Of a stretch of 64,000 nucleotides of DNA, positions 17,541 through 29,000 are shown in pieces. Position numbers and translations under genes: made by a program. The stretch's first letter is position 1. Each line of letters starts with the position of its first letter. Below the pieces are notes generated by a model that saw only the letters and a list, made by a program, of their open reading frames with translations, was not told the origin of the DNA and did not search any database. This DNA is from Cyanophora paradoxa (Eukaryota; Glaucocystophyceae; Cyanophorales; Cyanophoraceae): positions 62,001-126,000 of the forward strand of contig QPMI01000658.1 of the NCBI GenBank assembly GCA_004431415.1. Direction: 5' to 3'.

Positions 17541-19012
17541 GCATAATAGCCCTCGAAATCAATTCTGCATGCAGAGGCTCCCTCTGTACTGAGGGGCCAA
17601 ACAAGCAGGGTTCGAATGGCCTTGGGATTCGCGAGAACATGCTCGTTTTCACCAGCAGTATTTGTAAACACTCTCGTTGAGCCACCTTCAGTGTAGGGAG
17701 ATAAAGATGATACACCAGGAGTGGCTTGATAATCGATCTCAAACGTTTTAATATAGTTGCCATTGGCAGCAGGTTTCATTTTTATAGAGGAAAGCAAGAA
17801 TAATCGAGGGAAATCGATTCGAAGGAAATTCCCTCCCGATCTTGTTCCCTGTGGGGGATTTGGGAATCCCACCCAGCCAGTAGCATTGGACCAACGAGCA
17901 TTGGAAGCAGTTCCAAAATCAGCGGAAAAAGCACTGTTCTCCAAAGGAACCCAATTGGACTCCGGAGGGGCTGCCAGATCGGTACAGCCACTGAGATTCT
18001 GAATGGGAACGTCCCCTTCTGTCATGTTCATGGTCAGAATGGAATACATAGCATTGAAGTAAGTCTGCTGGGCCGAAACAAAGCCGAGAGCTTCATTTTC
18101 GAGGAATTGAAGGTGGCTCGTGGTAATATTATCGAGGACCATCTTGCTTTGGGGCAGAGGAACACTCAGCTTATAATAGCGATCGTAGTTCTGATCATCG
18201 TTTCTGGGTAATAATTCGAGCAGCTTTTCGTGGGCATTCAGATCGCTCGATTCCAGCAGCATGCTCAAAATGGGAGATCCACTCGCACCTAGGATCCACT
18301 GAACAACCCCCCAGGTCTTCATAGTATCATAGGAATAACCGGCAGAGGCTTTGTCCAAGTCCTGAATGTGACCAGCAGTCACAGAGACAACTATGAATTC
18401 CTCCTCACACGAATTCCCATACAGTTTCCTTGCAAATGTGTAGCCACAGACACCGGGAGAATTATTTCCGCTCATGCAGCCATCGATTAAACAGTATGTT
18501 CTCCCAGCGACTGTGACCTGTTTGGGTTCGAAATAGGTTGGGGCAGCCGAAGTAGCCCTTGCAGCATCTCGAACCAGCATTCCATTGATCCCCTCATCGT
18601 TGCTGGTAATAAATACGGGAGACATCAGAACTGTATCAAATGCAGTCACCACAGTCGGTTTGTATAAATCAGCCATTGTTGCGGATCCGCAAAGTTCCAG
18701 GGCAACAGCCTCCAGATTGGTGGCTTCGTATTTGGGTCGCTGCACAATCGATGAGAGAACTCTGGGGTTTGCGAATATCTGCGGAAGCTTCGATTTATAG
18801 AGAGCCAGAATATCGGTGGCAGTGTATTTCGGACTGCCATCAGGGGCTTTGATATTCAATAGGAGCGCAATTAATCCACCTGTGGATGTTCCCGCAAAAA
18901 CATCGAACAGCTGCTGGATTCGTTTTCCTGTTTGAGCTTCAATCTGGGCCAGTATGGCAGCCTCAATAATTCCTCGAGAACCCCCACCACTCAATGCCAG
19001 GATGCTTTTCAT
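17537..19012 (-). CDS. Patatin-like phospholipase with C-terminal beta-rich domain
   Basis: Predicted lipid acyl hydrolase. The catalytic domain has the oxyanion motif GGGSRG (residues 9-14), nucleophile motif GTSTGG (Ser43) and the Asp motif LIDG near residue 178, so the Ser-Asp dyad is intact. About 340 residues form the patatin part. The last 130 residues (NWVPLENSAFSADF onward) are beta-rich and look like a galactose-binding or discoidin-like domain with paired aromatic and Asn/Gly residues. No signal peptide is visible. The gene overlaps the penton gene's stop by four bases on the opposite strand. In a virus it could breach host membranes during entry or exit (inference). Confidence 0.8.
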   Translation of the reverse strand: MKSILALSGGGSRGIIEAAILAQIEAQTGKRIQQLFDVFAGTSTGGLIALLLNIKAPDGSPKYTATDILALYKSKLPQIFANPRVLSSIVQRPKYEATNLEAVALELCGSATMADLYKPTVVTAFDTVLMSPVFITSNDEGINGMLVRDAARATSAAPTYFEPKQVTVAGRTYCLIDGCMSGNNSPGVCGYTFARKLYGNSCEEEFIVVSVTAGHIQDLDKASAGYSYDTMKTWGVVQWILGASGSPILSMLLESSDLNAHEKLLELLPRNDDQNYDRYYKLSVPLPQSKMVLDNITTSHLQFLENEALGFVSAQQTYFNAMYSILTMNMTEGDVPIQNLSGCTDLAAPPESNWVPLENSAFSADFGTASNARWSNATGWVGFPNPPQGTRSGGNFLRIDFPRLFLLSSIKMKPAANGNYIKTFEIDYQATPGVSSLSPYTEGGSTRVFTNTAGENEHVLANPKAIRTLLVWPLSTEGASACRIDFEGYYA

Positions 19013-19052
19013 TTACCATACATTACAAAAATTTTCCCTGGTCATTATAATA

Positions 19053-19469
19053 ATGGATCTGAATTGCTTGAAATATCAAGGCTACCACGTTTTTCTGGAT
19101 TATATCACCGACCCAGTCACAGAGACCCCAGAGGAGTTTGCTGAATGGGTCACCCTTGCATTGGATCTTGCCATTAAGACGAATGGGATTCGTATAGTCC
19201 ATCAGAAATCCTGTGTTTTCGATGGGTCGGTCAGCCCCCCAGGATTTGCGATTGGGTTCCTGCTGGACGAATCGCATGTCACCGCTCACTCATACAGTGA
19301 TCGGGGTCTGCTGGCTCTGGACATATTTACCTGTGGAAAGGACGCCCAGCTGAAAACAATGGGAATAGCTCACGATATTGATGCCATTCTCAAAGAAAAA
19401 TTAAACGTTCAAAAGTGGGATATGCAAGTAATGCAAAGATTCCCCTACAAAGCTCCTTACAATAAATAA
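19053..19469 (+). CDS. SpeD-like (S-adenosylmethionine decarboxylase fold) protein lacking the cleavage serine
   Basis: This 138-aa protein (start MDLNCLKYQGYHVF) matches the bacterial/archaeal SpeD layout. It has an N-terminal strand with a D-Y pair, then PPGFAIGFLLDESH, AHSYSDRG and LALDIFTCG. In true SpeD the segment before ESH reads PxGVSG and the Ser self-cleaves to form the pyruvoyl cofactor; here that Ser aligns with Ala (GFAIG). The His of ESH and the Cys of FTCG are kept. The protein is thus probably not a standard decarboxylase; it may be a regulator or a new activity. It lies upstream of the fibre genes, 17 bases before the next start. Confidence 0.7.
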   Translation: MDLNCLKYQGYHVFLDYITDPVTETPEEFAEWVTLALDLAIKTNGIRIVHQKSCVFDGSVSPPGFAIGFLLDESHVTAHSYSDRGLLALDIFTCGKDAQLKTMGIAHDIDAILKEKLNVQKWDMQVMQRFPYKAPYNK

Positions 19470-19486
19470 ACATAATATTATTAGAT

Positions 19487-20809
19487 ATGTCGTTTTTGAA
19501 TCCACGACCGGATATTCCGCAGGCTAAAGTTTCAGTCCCTGAGAAAGAGCCGATTGATCTGGTAAACCCAGAGATCAGAGGGTCGTTGAGAATTGAATTC
19601 AATGGGGATCGGGAGGATCCCATTAGTGGAACACCCAGCAGACCGGCCGCATTGCAGCTGGTAAATGTTGAGCCAGGAGATAATAAATTGGGAATCGATT
19701 TTCTGCTCGATGATAACGAGCGGAATAGGGTTGCAAGCATCCAAGCAACTCGCCAGATACCCAAAACAGTTAAATACAATCGAAGGAACATACCCAAATC
19801 CTTTGATAGGGGTCGATTGAATTTCTTTGTCCAGGATGAAACGGGTCACCAGAATGCAGCCCTTCGAATTTCGGATAATAGCACCCTAATTGCTGGTGTA
19901 TCAAATCGAAAGACAAAGGTTGAAATAGCCCACGATCTTTCAGCGAGCAATGTTTTTACGAGCAACCTGGAAGTGAACACAATCAAGGCAGGAACATTAT
20001 CGACAAGCAACCTTTTGACTTCTAATATTTCAGTAAATAGATTCGTAATCAAGGATGGCAGCTATGTTCCACCAATTGCAGAGGGGACCTTCACTGCAGA
20101 TTCAACAAAGCCCATGCTGGAGATTTACCAGGATGGAGAATTGGTGGGAGCGATTGGCTCAAATGCTCCAGTGGTTCGATCGATCGCCCTGGATAAAACC
20201 ACCATATCGATGGCAGAGGAGATCCCAGTATTCAACACAGAAAAGCAAGCGCTTCGAACTGGGCATTTGCATATCACAAGGGAGAACATAAACAATCTGC
20301 TGGGAGAGGATATTGTGAAAGAGTTTTTGAACTTCAAGCTAGCCAAAAATACGAAAGATACGAGCCAGGACACCACCCTCACTGCCCACAGCACCGAGAT
20401 TGCAGCCCTGCAATCCGAGATCAATACTTTATTCGCTGCAGATGGAGTTCTTGCGATCACATTGGCAAGCATTTTGGCAAAGAGGAACATTTACCCAGCA
20501 ACCGATAATAAGTATAGAATTGGTCTTTCCAATCTCAGGTGGATGGAAGTAAATGCAAACAAAGCAAATTTTAATAGCCTGACTCTCATCAACAATGCAG
20601 ATTCAAAAGCTACAATTACTTTCGATGGGAAGATTGGAACCCAAACCTATACGAACACAAAGAGTTTTACGAAGACTGAAACTGCCACCACTCAAATCCT
20701 CGGTATCTACATGGTAGCTTACCTTCCCCTCCAACCTATTCCTTTACATGGGCTGAATTTGGTATTACGGATCCAGCCGAGCTTCCAACTGCCACGATAT
20801 TCGATTTGA
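19487..20809 (+). CDS. Fibre/structural protein, N-terminal part (probably split from 20806-22995)
   Basis: This 440-aa ORF is rich in Asn, Ser, Thr and short repeats of the TSN type (SNVFTSNLEVNTIK, STSNLLTSNISVN), as in trimeric fibres. It also has a helical segment near residues 270-330. The beginning (SFLNPRPDIPQAK) is proline-rich. From about 20691 the second ORF is open in the next frame, and one extra C in the CCCC run near 20730 would join them. I read both as one fibre or spike gene broken by a one-base indel. It belongs to the plus-strand fibre cluster that runs to 30117. Confidence 0.55.
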   Translation: MSFLNPRPDIPQAKVSVPEKEPIDLVNPEIRGSLRIEFNGDREDPISGTPSRPAALQLVNVEPGDNKLGIDFLLDDNERNRVASIQATRQIPKTVKYNRRNIPKSFDRGRLNFFVQDETGHQNAALRISDNSTLIAGVSNRKTKVEIAHDLSASNVFTSNLEVNTIKAGTLSTSNLLTSNISVNRFVIKDGSYVPPIAEGTFTADSTKPMLEIYQDGELVGAIGSNAPVVRSIALDKTTISMAEEIPVFNTEKQALRTGHLHITRENINNLLGEDIVKEFLNFKLAKNTKDTSQDTTLTAHSTEIAALQSEINTLFAADGVLAITLASILAKRNIYPATDNKYRIGLSNLRWMEVNANKANFNSLTLINNADSKATITFDGKIGTQTYTNTKSFTKTETATTQILGIYMVAYLPLQPIPLHGLNLVLRIQPSFQLPRYSI

Positions 20810-22995
20810 CAGATTACTTTGATCAAACAAACACTGTTATCAACGATCAGGCATACATAACGAATGTTACAATGACAGGATTTGATGTGACTTTCAACAT
20901 GCCCATGCCTGAAATGGTAACCCCAATCACTAAAGTAGCAAATTCTGCCACATTCAAATTTAATGTAACTGCTGTACATAATGTTCCAATATACGGAGAA
21001 CCCTACATCAAAATAAATAGCAATATCCGGGCAGCAAGTATCTTCCCCCAAGATCAGAGCCGCACTCTAGGATCAGCATCCAGCAACTGGCAGAGTGTGT
21101 ACTCCAGCAATGTGAACACAAACAAAATCCTTATGACCAAAACCAACCTATCCACTATCAGCTCTGTAAACAGTTTTTTGGCGGATACAACTCCAAGCAT
21201 CTCATACCACAATCTGAAAGGTTCAAGCAATTTATCCCAAACAGGATCGAAGCAATTTGGTTATGCTGATCTACAGAGCTATAATATGAACAATCAATAC
21301 AGAGTGAATGGCACCCCTCCCCATGTGTATAATATTACTTTTGCCACCCCATTCCTATCAGCCCCCACAGTGACTTTACAGGATACAAATACATACTTCA
21401 AAGCAACAATTGTGAATGGAATAACCTATCCTGCTACAACAACCACATCCCCTTTCAGTGTGACTAATGTGACAAATACAGGATTCACATTGGTTGGCAC
21501 AACCACACTTCACCAAGACATAAATTTGTACCCTGCAGGTTTGTATTTCAATCAAGGCACCCCTCCTTACACAATCGGCTGGACAGCAGTGGGCAATGTA
21601 GCTCAATACACTCCAGAGGATCGCCTTCGGATCACTTATCCAGTTGACACAGATGCTCTCTTTGTCAAAACAATCAATGGGGCAGTCTTTGGGCAATCCG
21701 GTGGAAACACAGTGTTCACCACAAATATCACCAACACCAGCAATTATTTGACCTTTAATCCTGATAATCTCCGCACCCAGAACCTTGTGGTGGGCAGTAC
21801 TTTTGCTCAGAGAGAACAGACAATTACCGTAAAAGTTCCTTACCACTACAAATTAGAGAATCCAGTGAAGTATGGCTACCTTTATGACAAGAAATGGGCT
21901 GCGTTTGTACCTTACCAATCAGAGAGTGTTAACATGTCGTACCCAAGGGTGGACATTGATGCCAATCAATTTATGAATGTGAACTGGAAGGACTTTTTCA
22001 CCCTCCAGTCCTCCACAGATGGCCTGATGATTTATTACGATTACAAAAACAACACATTTGACAGCTTCTTTAATTCTTTCACGTTTAATGGATCCACAGG
22101 AACATTAGCAACCAAAAATCAAAATAGGTATATCCAAACAGACTTTGAATGGACACTGACATTTACATTGCGAGATAGGTACACACCCAATACCACTCTG
22201 CCCCTGGGAATGTGGAGCAGCTGCAATATTTATGTACAGAACACATTATCCGCCAATAAATTCTACGAGGGTGGATTCGCAAATGAAGGAACAAGACTGC
22301 TGTCTCGAAATGGTCTCCTACAGAGCTTTTCAGCAACCCCACTGCCCAGCTTGGTGAACAACAGCACATATGACACCACTTGCAATGTTTGGGTATGCCA
22401 TGGGATTGCCCATCCACCTGTGTCTACAGCCCTTTTCAATTACCTGCAGTCCAAGTATGGCACAATATCAGGAAGCGCAACCAGAGGGGCAGCAGATGCA
22501 CCTATTGTCTTTAAAAGCGGTTACACCCAGCCGTTCACTGCTGAAGGTGGCACAGGTGGACCCACTGACCCAACCAACCCAAAAGATGAACCCGATCCAA
22601 CAGACACCCCAACCAATCCAGATAATCCACCCTCAAAAGAAACACCTAAAACGACTGACCAACCAACCGGGGGTCCAGATATAGGTCGCATAGTTGGTAT
22701 CGTTATAGGCTCGCTAGCTGGTGGGGCTGGAGCTTTGTATGCGGTCTATATATTTTTGAGATTCGTGATTGCTGCAGGGTCAGCATTTGCAACAACCTCG
22801 GCAACTGTCACTGAAACAGCAGCTGGGGCTGTTGCTGTCCAAGCTACTGGGGCTGAGGGTACCACAGGCTCAATTATACGAAATGGCAGAGGACCCAAAA
22901 ACAAGGCACCATCAGGGGATGCACAGTTCATGAAAGAGATTGCGAGAAGAGAAGGTAGAGCAAGTAAGGATGAAACAATTCCAAATAATTTATAG
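20806..22995 (+). CDS. Fibre-like surface protein with Pro/Thr stalk and transmembrane segment
   Basis: The frame is open upstream to about 20691, so 20806 (TTG) is not the true start. The body is Asn/Thr-rich beta-structure (for example MTGFDVTFNMPMPEM, NTGFTLVGTTTLHQD). After residue about 580 comes a Pro/Thr/Asp stalk with PTDPTNP and PTDTPTNPDNPP repeats. A hydrophobic stretch follows (IVGIVIGSLAGGAGALYAVY onward), then an Ala/Thr-rich region and a basic tail. A stalk plus a membrane anchor is odd for a naked icosahedral capsid. It suggests a membrane-associated spike, an internal membrane, or a protein displayed on infected cells. Family unknown. Confidence 0.55.
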   Translation: MTDYFDQTNTVINDQAYITNVTMTGFDVTFNMPMPEMVTPITKVANSATFKFNVTAVHNVPIYGEPYIKINSNIRAASIFPQDQSRTLGSASSNWQSVYSSNVNTNKILMTKTNLSTISSVNSFLADTTPSISYHNLKGSSNLSQTGSKQFGYADLQSYNMNNQYRVNGTPPHVYNITFATPFLSAPTVTLQDTNTYFKATIVNGITYPATTTTSPFSVTNVTNTGFTLVGTTTLHQDINLYPAGLYFNQGTPPYTIGWTAVGNVAQYTPEDRLRITYPVDTDALFVKTINGAVFGQSGGNTVFTTNITNTSNYLTFNPDNLRTQNLVVGSTFAQREQTITVKVPYHYKLENPVKYGYLYDKKWAAFVPYQSESVNMSYPRVDIDANQFMNVNWKDFFTLQSSTDGLMIYYDYKNNTFDSFFNSFTFNGSTGTLATKNQNRYIQTDFEWTLTFTLRDRYTPNTTLPLGMWSSCNIYVQNTLSANKFYEGGFANEGTRLLSRNGLLQSFSATPLPSLVNNSTYDTTCNVWVCHGIAHPPVSTALFNYLQSKYGTISGSATRGAADAPIVFKSGYTQPFTAEGGTGGPTDPTNPKDEPDPTDTPTNPDNPPSKETPKTTDQPTGGPDIGRIVGIVIGSLAGGAGALYAVYIFLRFVIAAGSAFATTSATVTETAAGAVAVQATGAEGTTGSIIRNGRGPKNKAPSGDAQFMKEIARREGRASKDETIPNNL

Positions 22996-23010
22996 AAGCT
23001 TAATTATAAA

Positions 23011-26000
23011 ATGACCTCCATTACAACTCCGATTGCCATTGACACATATTTAGTAGAGGATCCTGCTATTCCATCCCACAATAACCAGCTGCTGCTCAAG
23101 TATGTTCCCCATATAGGAGGTCACTCAAATCTCTGGAATGATGCTTATCATGAGTTTGGGCATTTATATGACATTGATCAAGGGACAGGCTACATAGATG
23201 CTCTGGATGGTACAGTCTTTCGAACCTTGAACTCTAACGCAGAGGGTGGCTTTGCATTCCAATTCTGCTCGAATGTGTATATTCACCCAACTGATTACAT
23301 GCAGAATGTGTATGCTGGAAAAACAGCTGCCTATATATCCTCTGAAGCAGCAGAGTTCGATGTTCCTTTGGTTGCCAATACAATTGGAGCCTCAAGTATT
23401 TATTTGAGAAAGGAAGCTGTAGCAACGGAGCCTTGGACCTCAAATGTTATTAGAGGGCTGACCAATTCATTTGCTGACTCAAATGTTGCATTAGGCTGGC
23501 TGGCAGATTTTACCACTTCCAATGTCACAAAGGGTTGGCTGGCAGGCTACCTGCCATTGACAGGAGGAACTATAAGCGGAAACCTTAATATTACAGAGAA
23601 ACTAATGATGGGTTCCACATATCTTATGACAGAACCCATTGACTTCAATGTGTTTGACCCACTGAGCATTAGCGAATGCCTTCTTTACTTTAATGCCAGT
23701 AAGGAAACAAGGACAAAAACCAATAATGCCACCATTTGGCTTATGGACAACTTTGCGAAAGGGAACTATGTGGGTGGTTATAACAATTTCATTAATTACC
23801 TTATTGGAATTTCATCGTCTTTCAAATATTTAGCAACTGTGAACGAAATCAACAGCAAACCTGCATATGGATTTGAGCCAAATGGTGGTTGGCCGCATCA
23901 GTATATGGTACGTCCCGTTACTGGTTCATATGCGACCATAGATTTCACACAAGGAGTTACCATGTTATTTGTGGCAACAGGCTCTGGCGCCATTCCAAGT
24001 GGAACACATGAAGGCATCCTTCGATTCACTTCTCTTGACAATAATGAAACATGGACAGTCAGCAGACTGTATAGTATCTCCCCTACACCGAGCTATTACC
24101 TATATGTCACTAAGAATGATGGTACCTATGCCAGCATCAGCTCAGACTCAACAGTAAAGGTACGAATAACATTAGAGGAATGGACCAAATATACTCTATA
24201 TGATATCACCATCACTTCTACAACAGTCTCTGTTGGTGTTAATGGTGTCACAAGGGGAACTTTCACTGTCGCAGCAAATTCAAGGCTACCAAGTAATCAA
24301 GTAGAGTACATAGATGTGGGAACTGGTGATTCATCTTACTTTGCTTTCAGTCAAATGCTTTTCTATGCAAAAGCTTTGAGCCAGACAGACCTACAGAATT
24401 TAAGGTGGTACCTTCAGCTCTTCTACGGATTTCCTGTGAATATTCAAACACTTCCTAAAGACAATAGTAAACTTGTATTAAATGCATCGCGATTGAGAGT
24501 GACAGGATCCATTCAAGCAGCAAGTGTATCAGTTCCAACAGTAGGGGCAAAGACTGAGAAGACATTGGATCAAATAATTTCGCCAACCTACGAGGAATAT
24601 TACCAAGTAACAGGAGAAACAGATATTCCATCCCAGATCCCGAATTGTTTCTGGAAATGGAAGCCTCCCACCAACTTGGCAACAACAGGCACAACCATAT
24701 ACAATCAAGTTTCTTCTACACTGAGCAGCCTCTCGTCACCTGATTTATCCATTAATACAACCGTGGATATTCTTGGGGAAGCTTATGTTAGTGGCACTAA
24801 TATTTCCTACACAACTCCATTAACTACTGTGGAAGTTTCAGCAGGATTGACAGTGTTTGTTGTAGCGAGACCCACGTTCCACTTTGGATTTTGGGGAATC
24901 AAAGACGCAGACCCCATTACTCCAACAAGCTACAAGATTGGGATTCTGGCATATGATTCAGAGAGCCAAATGATGGATATTGGATTACATGAAAATCTTT
25001 TCAATGGAAATACACGTGGCTCTGGTACTGCTATTTTAACAGTCTCCACAGGATTACAGGCATGGAGCTACTATGATGTTACTGTTTCCAGCACTAATTT
25101 GGTTATAGGCATTCATGGGACAGATGTGGGAAGTTTTGAAGGCGACTACCTTCCTCCCAGTGGGAACCTTAGGTACGTCACCCCACCCTATTGGGGACAT
25201 CATGCAGAAACAATTGTTTTCAAAAGGGCATTATCAGCAGAAGAGAAGCAGACAGTCAGGTATCACATTCAGCAAAAGTATGGATTTCTTATCACTCAGC
25301 CACCCTTGGTGAGAGAGTACCTTTACCTTCCTTCATCCAATGTTGTCATTGAAAATCTCACTGTGAACTCAAACGTTTCGCTTCCCAATATTCCCACAAG
25401 CAATATAGTACTGGACTGGCTGGCTCCCAAGGCCGATTTAATTAGTGTTGAAGGTCTAATTGCCCCTCTCACATCATCAAACATAGTTCAGGGATGGCTT
25501 GCTCCCAAGGCTGATTTAAGTACTGTTGAAGGTCTTATTGCCCCTCTTACATCATCAAACACAGTTCAGGGGTGGCTTGTTCCGAAGGCAGATACAGCTA
25601 CTGTCAACACTTTGATAGCTCCACTCACATCATCAAACACAGTTCAGGGATGGCTTGCTCCCAAGGCTGATTTAAGTACTGTTGAAGGTCTTATTGCCCC
25701 TCTTACATCATCAAACACAGTTCAGGGGTGGCTTGCTCCCAAGGCTGATACAGCTACTGTGAATACTTTAATAGCTCCACTCACATCATCAAATGTAGTT
25801 CAGGGGTGGATTGCTCCCAAGGCTGATACAGCAACTGTCAATACTTTAATAGCTCCACTGACATCATCTAATGTGGTACAAGGCTGGTTGTCTGGCAAAG
25901 CAAACACCACAACTGTAAATACTCAAATAGCCCCTCTTACAGCTTCCAATGTTGTTCAAGGCTGGTTGGCTCCAAAGGCAGATACAACAACTGTCCAGAC

Positions 26001-29000
26001 TTGGTTAGCTTCCAAAGCTAACACATCTGCTCTTTCATCATATTTACCTCTAACAGGGGGCAGCATATCTGGCAACCTAATACTTTCAAGTAACATTTCA
26101 ACCCCTCTTATCACAATGGAAAAGGCAAAATTGCAGTGGATATATAAAACACTCTCACAAAAAACGCCTGACCCAATTGCAATTTCCGGGTGTATTTTCC
26201 ATTGGTATCCTGAGGAAACGGTAAATAGTCGTGTCTATACTCTCACAAACAGAGCAACAGGAGTTGATAGCATTGGAAATCTTACATGTGATGGAAGTAG
26301 GCCACACTATGTTGGAGAGAGCAGCTCCCAAATCCAAGGGAAGAAGTATATTTATTCAACAGGATGGGGAGGAACAGATAGGACATTACAAGCCCAAGTG
26401 AACAAAACCCTTTCTCCAACTTTCTTCCAAAACGGATTGAGTGTATTTATAGTCATGCGGATTGCCAATACTGGCGCAGATACAAACTATGCCCATCGCC
26501 ATTTCTATGCTACTAATGGTTTCTATGAAGATTTCCAGATTGGTCAGAATACTCCTACAAAAATTGGTGTAATCTGGAATTACGCGATAAATGGTTCTGT
26601 TTTGACATCCTGTTCATCTACATACAATACTTGGTGTATCATTGACCATGTGGCTACTGCTTCTGGAATAGTCTCGGCCATCAATGGACAAGAATATTCA
26701 CAAAGTAGTGGCAGTTGCCTTCCACTTTATAATATTACGAAACTCAGTGTACACCTTTTAGCTGCTGGATATACTGTGGATGCTTCGCATTATGTCGCAG
26801 AGGTAGCATGGTATAATAGGGCGCTCACAATTGATGAGAAAAAAGCAATAAGGCAAACTTTGACCCAAAAGTATGGTATCGCTATCACCAATCCAGCTCC
26901 AGTTTACAATGTTCAAGAATACTTATCAGTAGGTGGTGTTGATGTTCAAATTGACAATTTACAGGTCAACTCAAATGCAGTTATTCCAAACCACACAACC
27001 TCAAATGTAGTTCAAGGCTGGTTAGCCCCAAAGGCAGATTTAGCAGCAGTGAATACTTTAATTGCTCCTTTGACAGCCTCTAATGTAGTTCAAGGCTGGT
27101 TGGCCCCAAAGGCAGATTTAGCAGCAGTGAATACTTTGATAGCTCCTTTGACAGCCTCTAATGTAGTTCAAGGCTGGTTGGCTCCCAAGGCAGATACAGT
27201 AGCAGTTAATGATTTAATAGCTCCTTTGACAACCTCTAATGTAGTTCAAGGCTGGTTGGCTCCCAAGGCCGATATGTCTACTGTTCAAACTCTAATTGAG
27301 CCTTTGCCCAGTAGTAATGTAGTCCAAAGCTGGATAGCAGCAGTAGACACCACAGGCAGTATTCAGAATCTTACATCTTCTAATGTTGTTCAAGGGTGGC
27401 TGGGAGGAACTATAAATGCTTCTAATCTTCAAATAGGTGGGACAACAATACCAAAAGGTTATGATTTTGACCAATTAGATGTTGTATCAACAGATCGAAG
27501 CGCTAATAATTGGACTGTTACAGGATGGACAGGAAGAACAGGACAAACAGGATGCTACACAACACCACAAAATGATGAAGATTGCAGTGGTTGTTGGATG
27601 AGATGGGCTGTTCCCGCAGGTATGAAGTCGTTTTATATTCAACACATGCCATGGTATAATTGTAGATACTTTGATATCTATGGTCAGACAGTCAATAACA
27701 AACAGCACTTTCTAAAACGTGTGAACGCCTATCAAGGAATCCAGTCTGTGAATGAGGATGGAACACATAACAGTATATTATTCATCTCAATCAATTGTGA
27801 ATTCTACAAGTATATTTACGTCCAAGGAAAGAAAGGTCGCATTCATCTTACAGGTGTTTTCGGTTGGAGTAGACAGAGAGCAACAGATAATGAGATTGGA
27901 ATGGTAAGTTGGGACAATGTGTTTAGCAAACCGGATTTTGCAGCAACTTATGCAACAAAAGCAGAAGCGACCTATACATTAGGTAGTTTATTGACAGTGA
28001 ATTCTGTGGACTGGCACAAATCCACAGATAATATTCCAAGGTTTTGGCTTGGCAGTGGTAATACGACATACATACGGGGTTATGGAAATGGTGACGGTGT
28101 TTCTATTGAATTTAGAAACTCATCAGATACAGCCATTTTAAAATCCTATAATAATGGGAACCTTTGGGTAAATAATACTTTGTCTGTCCCTACTGTGAGC
28201 GCAACCACTGTAAGTGGAACAACTGTTACTGGAACAACAATTAATGCTACCACAAATCTTCAAATAAATGGAAACGCTGTTCCAAAGCTACACTCAAATG
28301 ATGCATATGTGGCGGGTAACTCGCCATATAATTATTCAGGAAGTTGGACTTTTGGAACAGGATCGGCTTGGGAACCCTATTTTAATTATGGTGGTTATGC
28401 TCATAACAGCGAAATTGATGACCAAACATCTACAGCTTGGATTGAATACAATATCCCTGATGGACTACATACAGGCACAGCATTTTTGACTCATCTACCT
28501 TGGAGTGGAACACGGATATTCGAAATTTGGGGGATCAATCGACAAGGAAACGCAATCTTCATTACAACCGTTAACAACTGGTTCCCATATGCCGGATCAG
28601 CAGATGGGAACCATAGTGGTGTGAATAATGTCCCCATTTTTCTTGGAAATCGATTTGTCAGAATTCGGATTCAGGCAAAAATCGGAAGAATTCACATTAT
28701 GGGTATAAGTTTCATGAAAATTTGGGTTGGGCATAGTTATGGTGGCCACACTGGATACATTGCTTGGGATAATATCTACCGAAAGCCAGACTTTGGGAAT
28801 TATACGAGCTTTGATGTGGTCTCAGGTTGGAATAGCGCAACTGTTTATTTGGTCGGAAGTTGGGGAACAGCTTGGAAGCCCACAAGTGACAACCCTGTGG
28901 AAGGGTGTTACAGCAATAATGTAGATGATGAAACTTCTGGCAACTACTTCCAAATGGAAGTTCCAAGTGGAATGCGAACCTGCCATGTTCAGTATATGTC

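Noticed and set aside
25384-27420. CRISPR-like array from the regular 78-bp units
   Set aside because: The units are in-frame 26-residue protein repeats inside the giant fibre and have no spacers.
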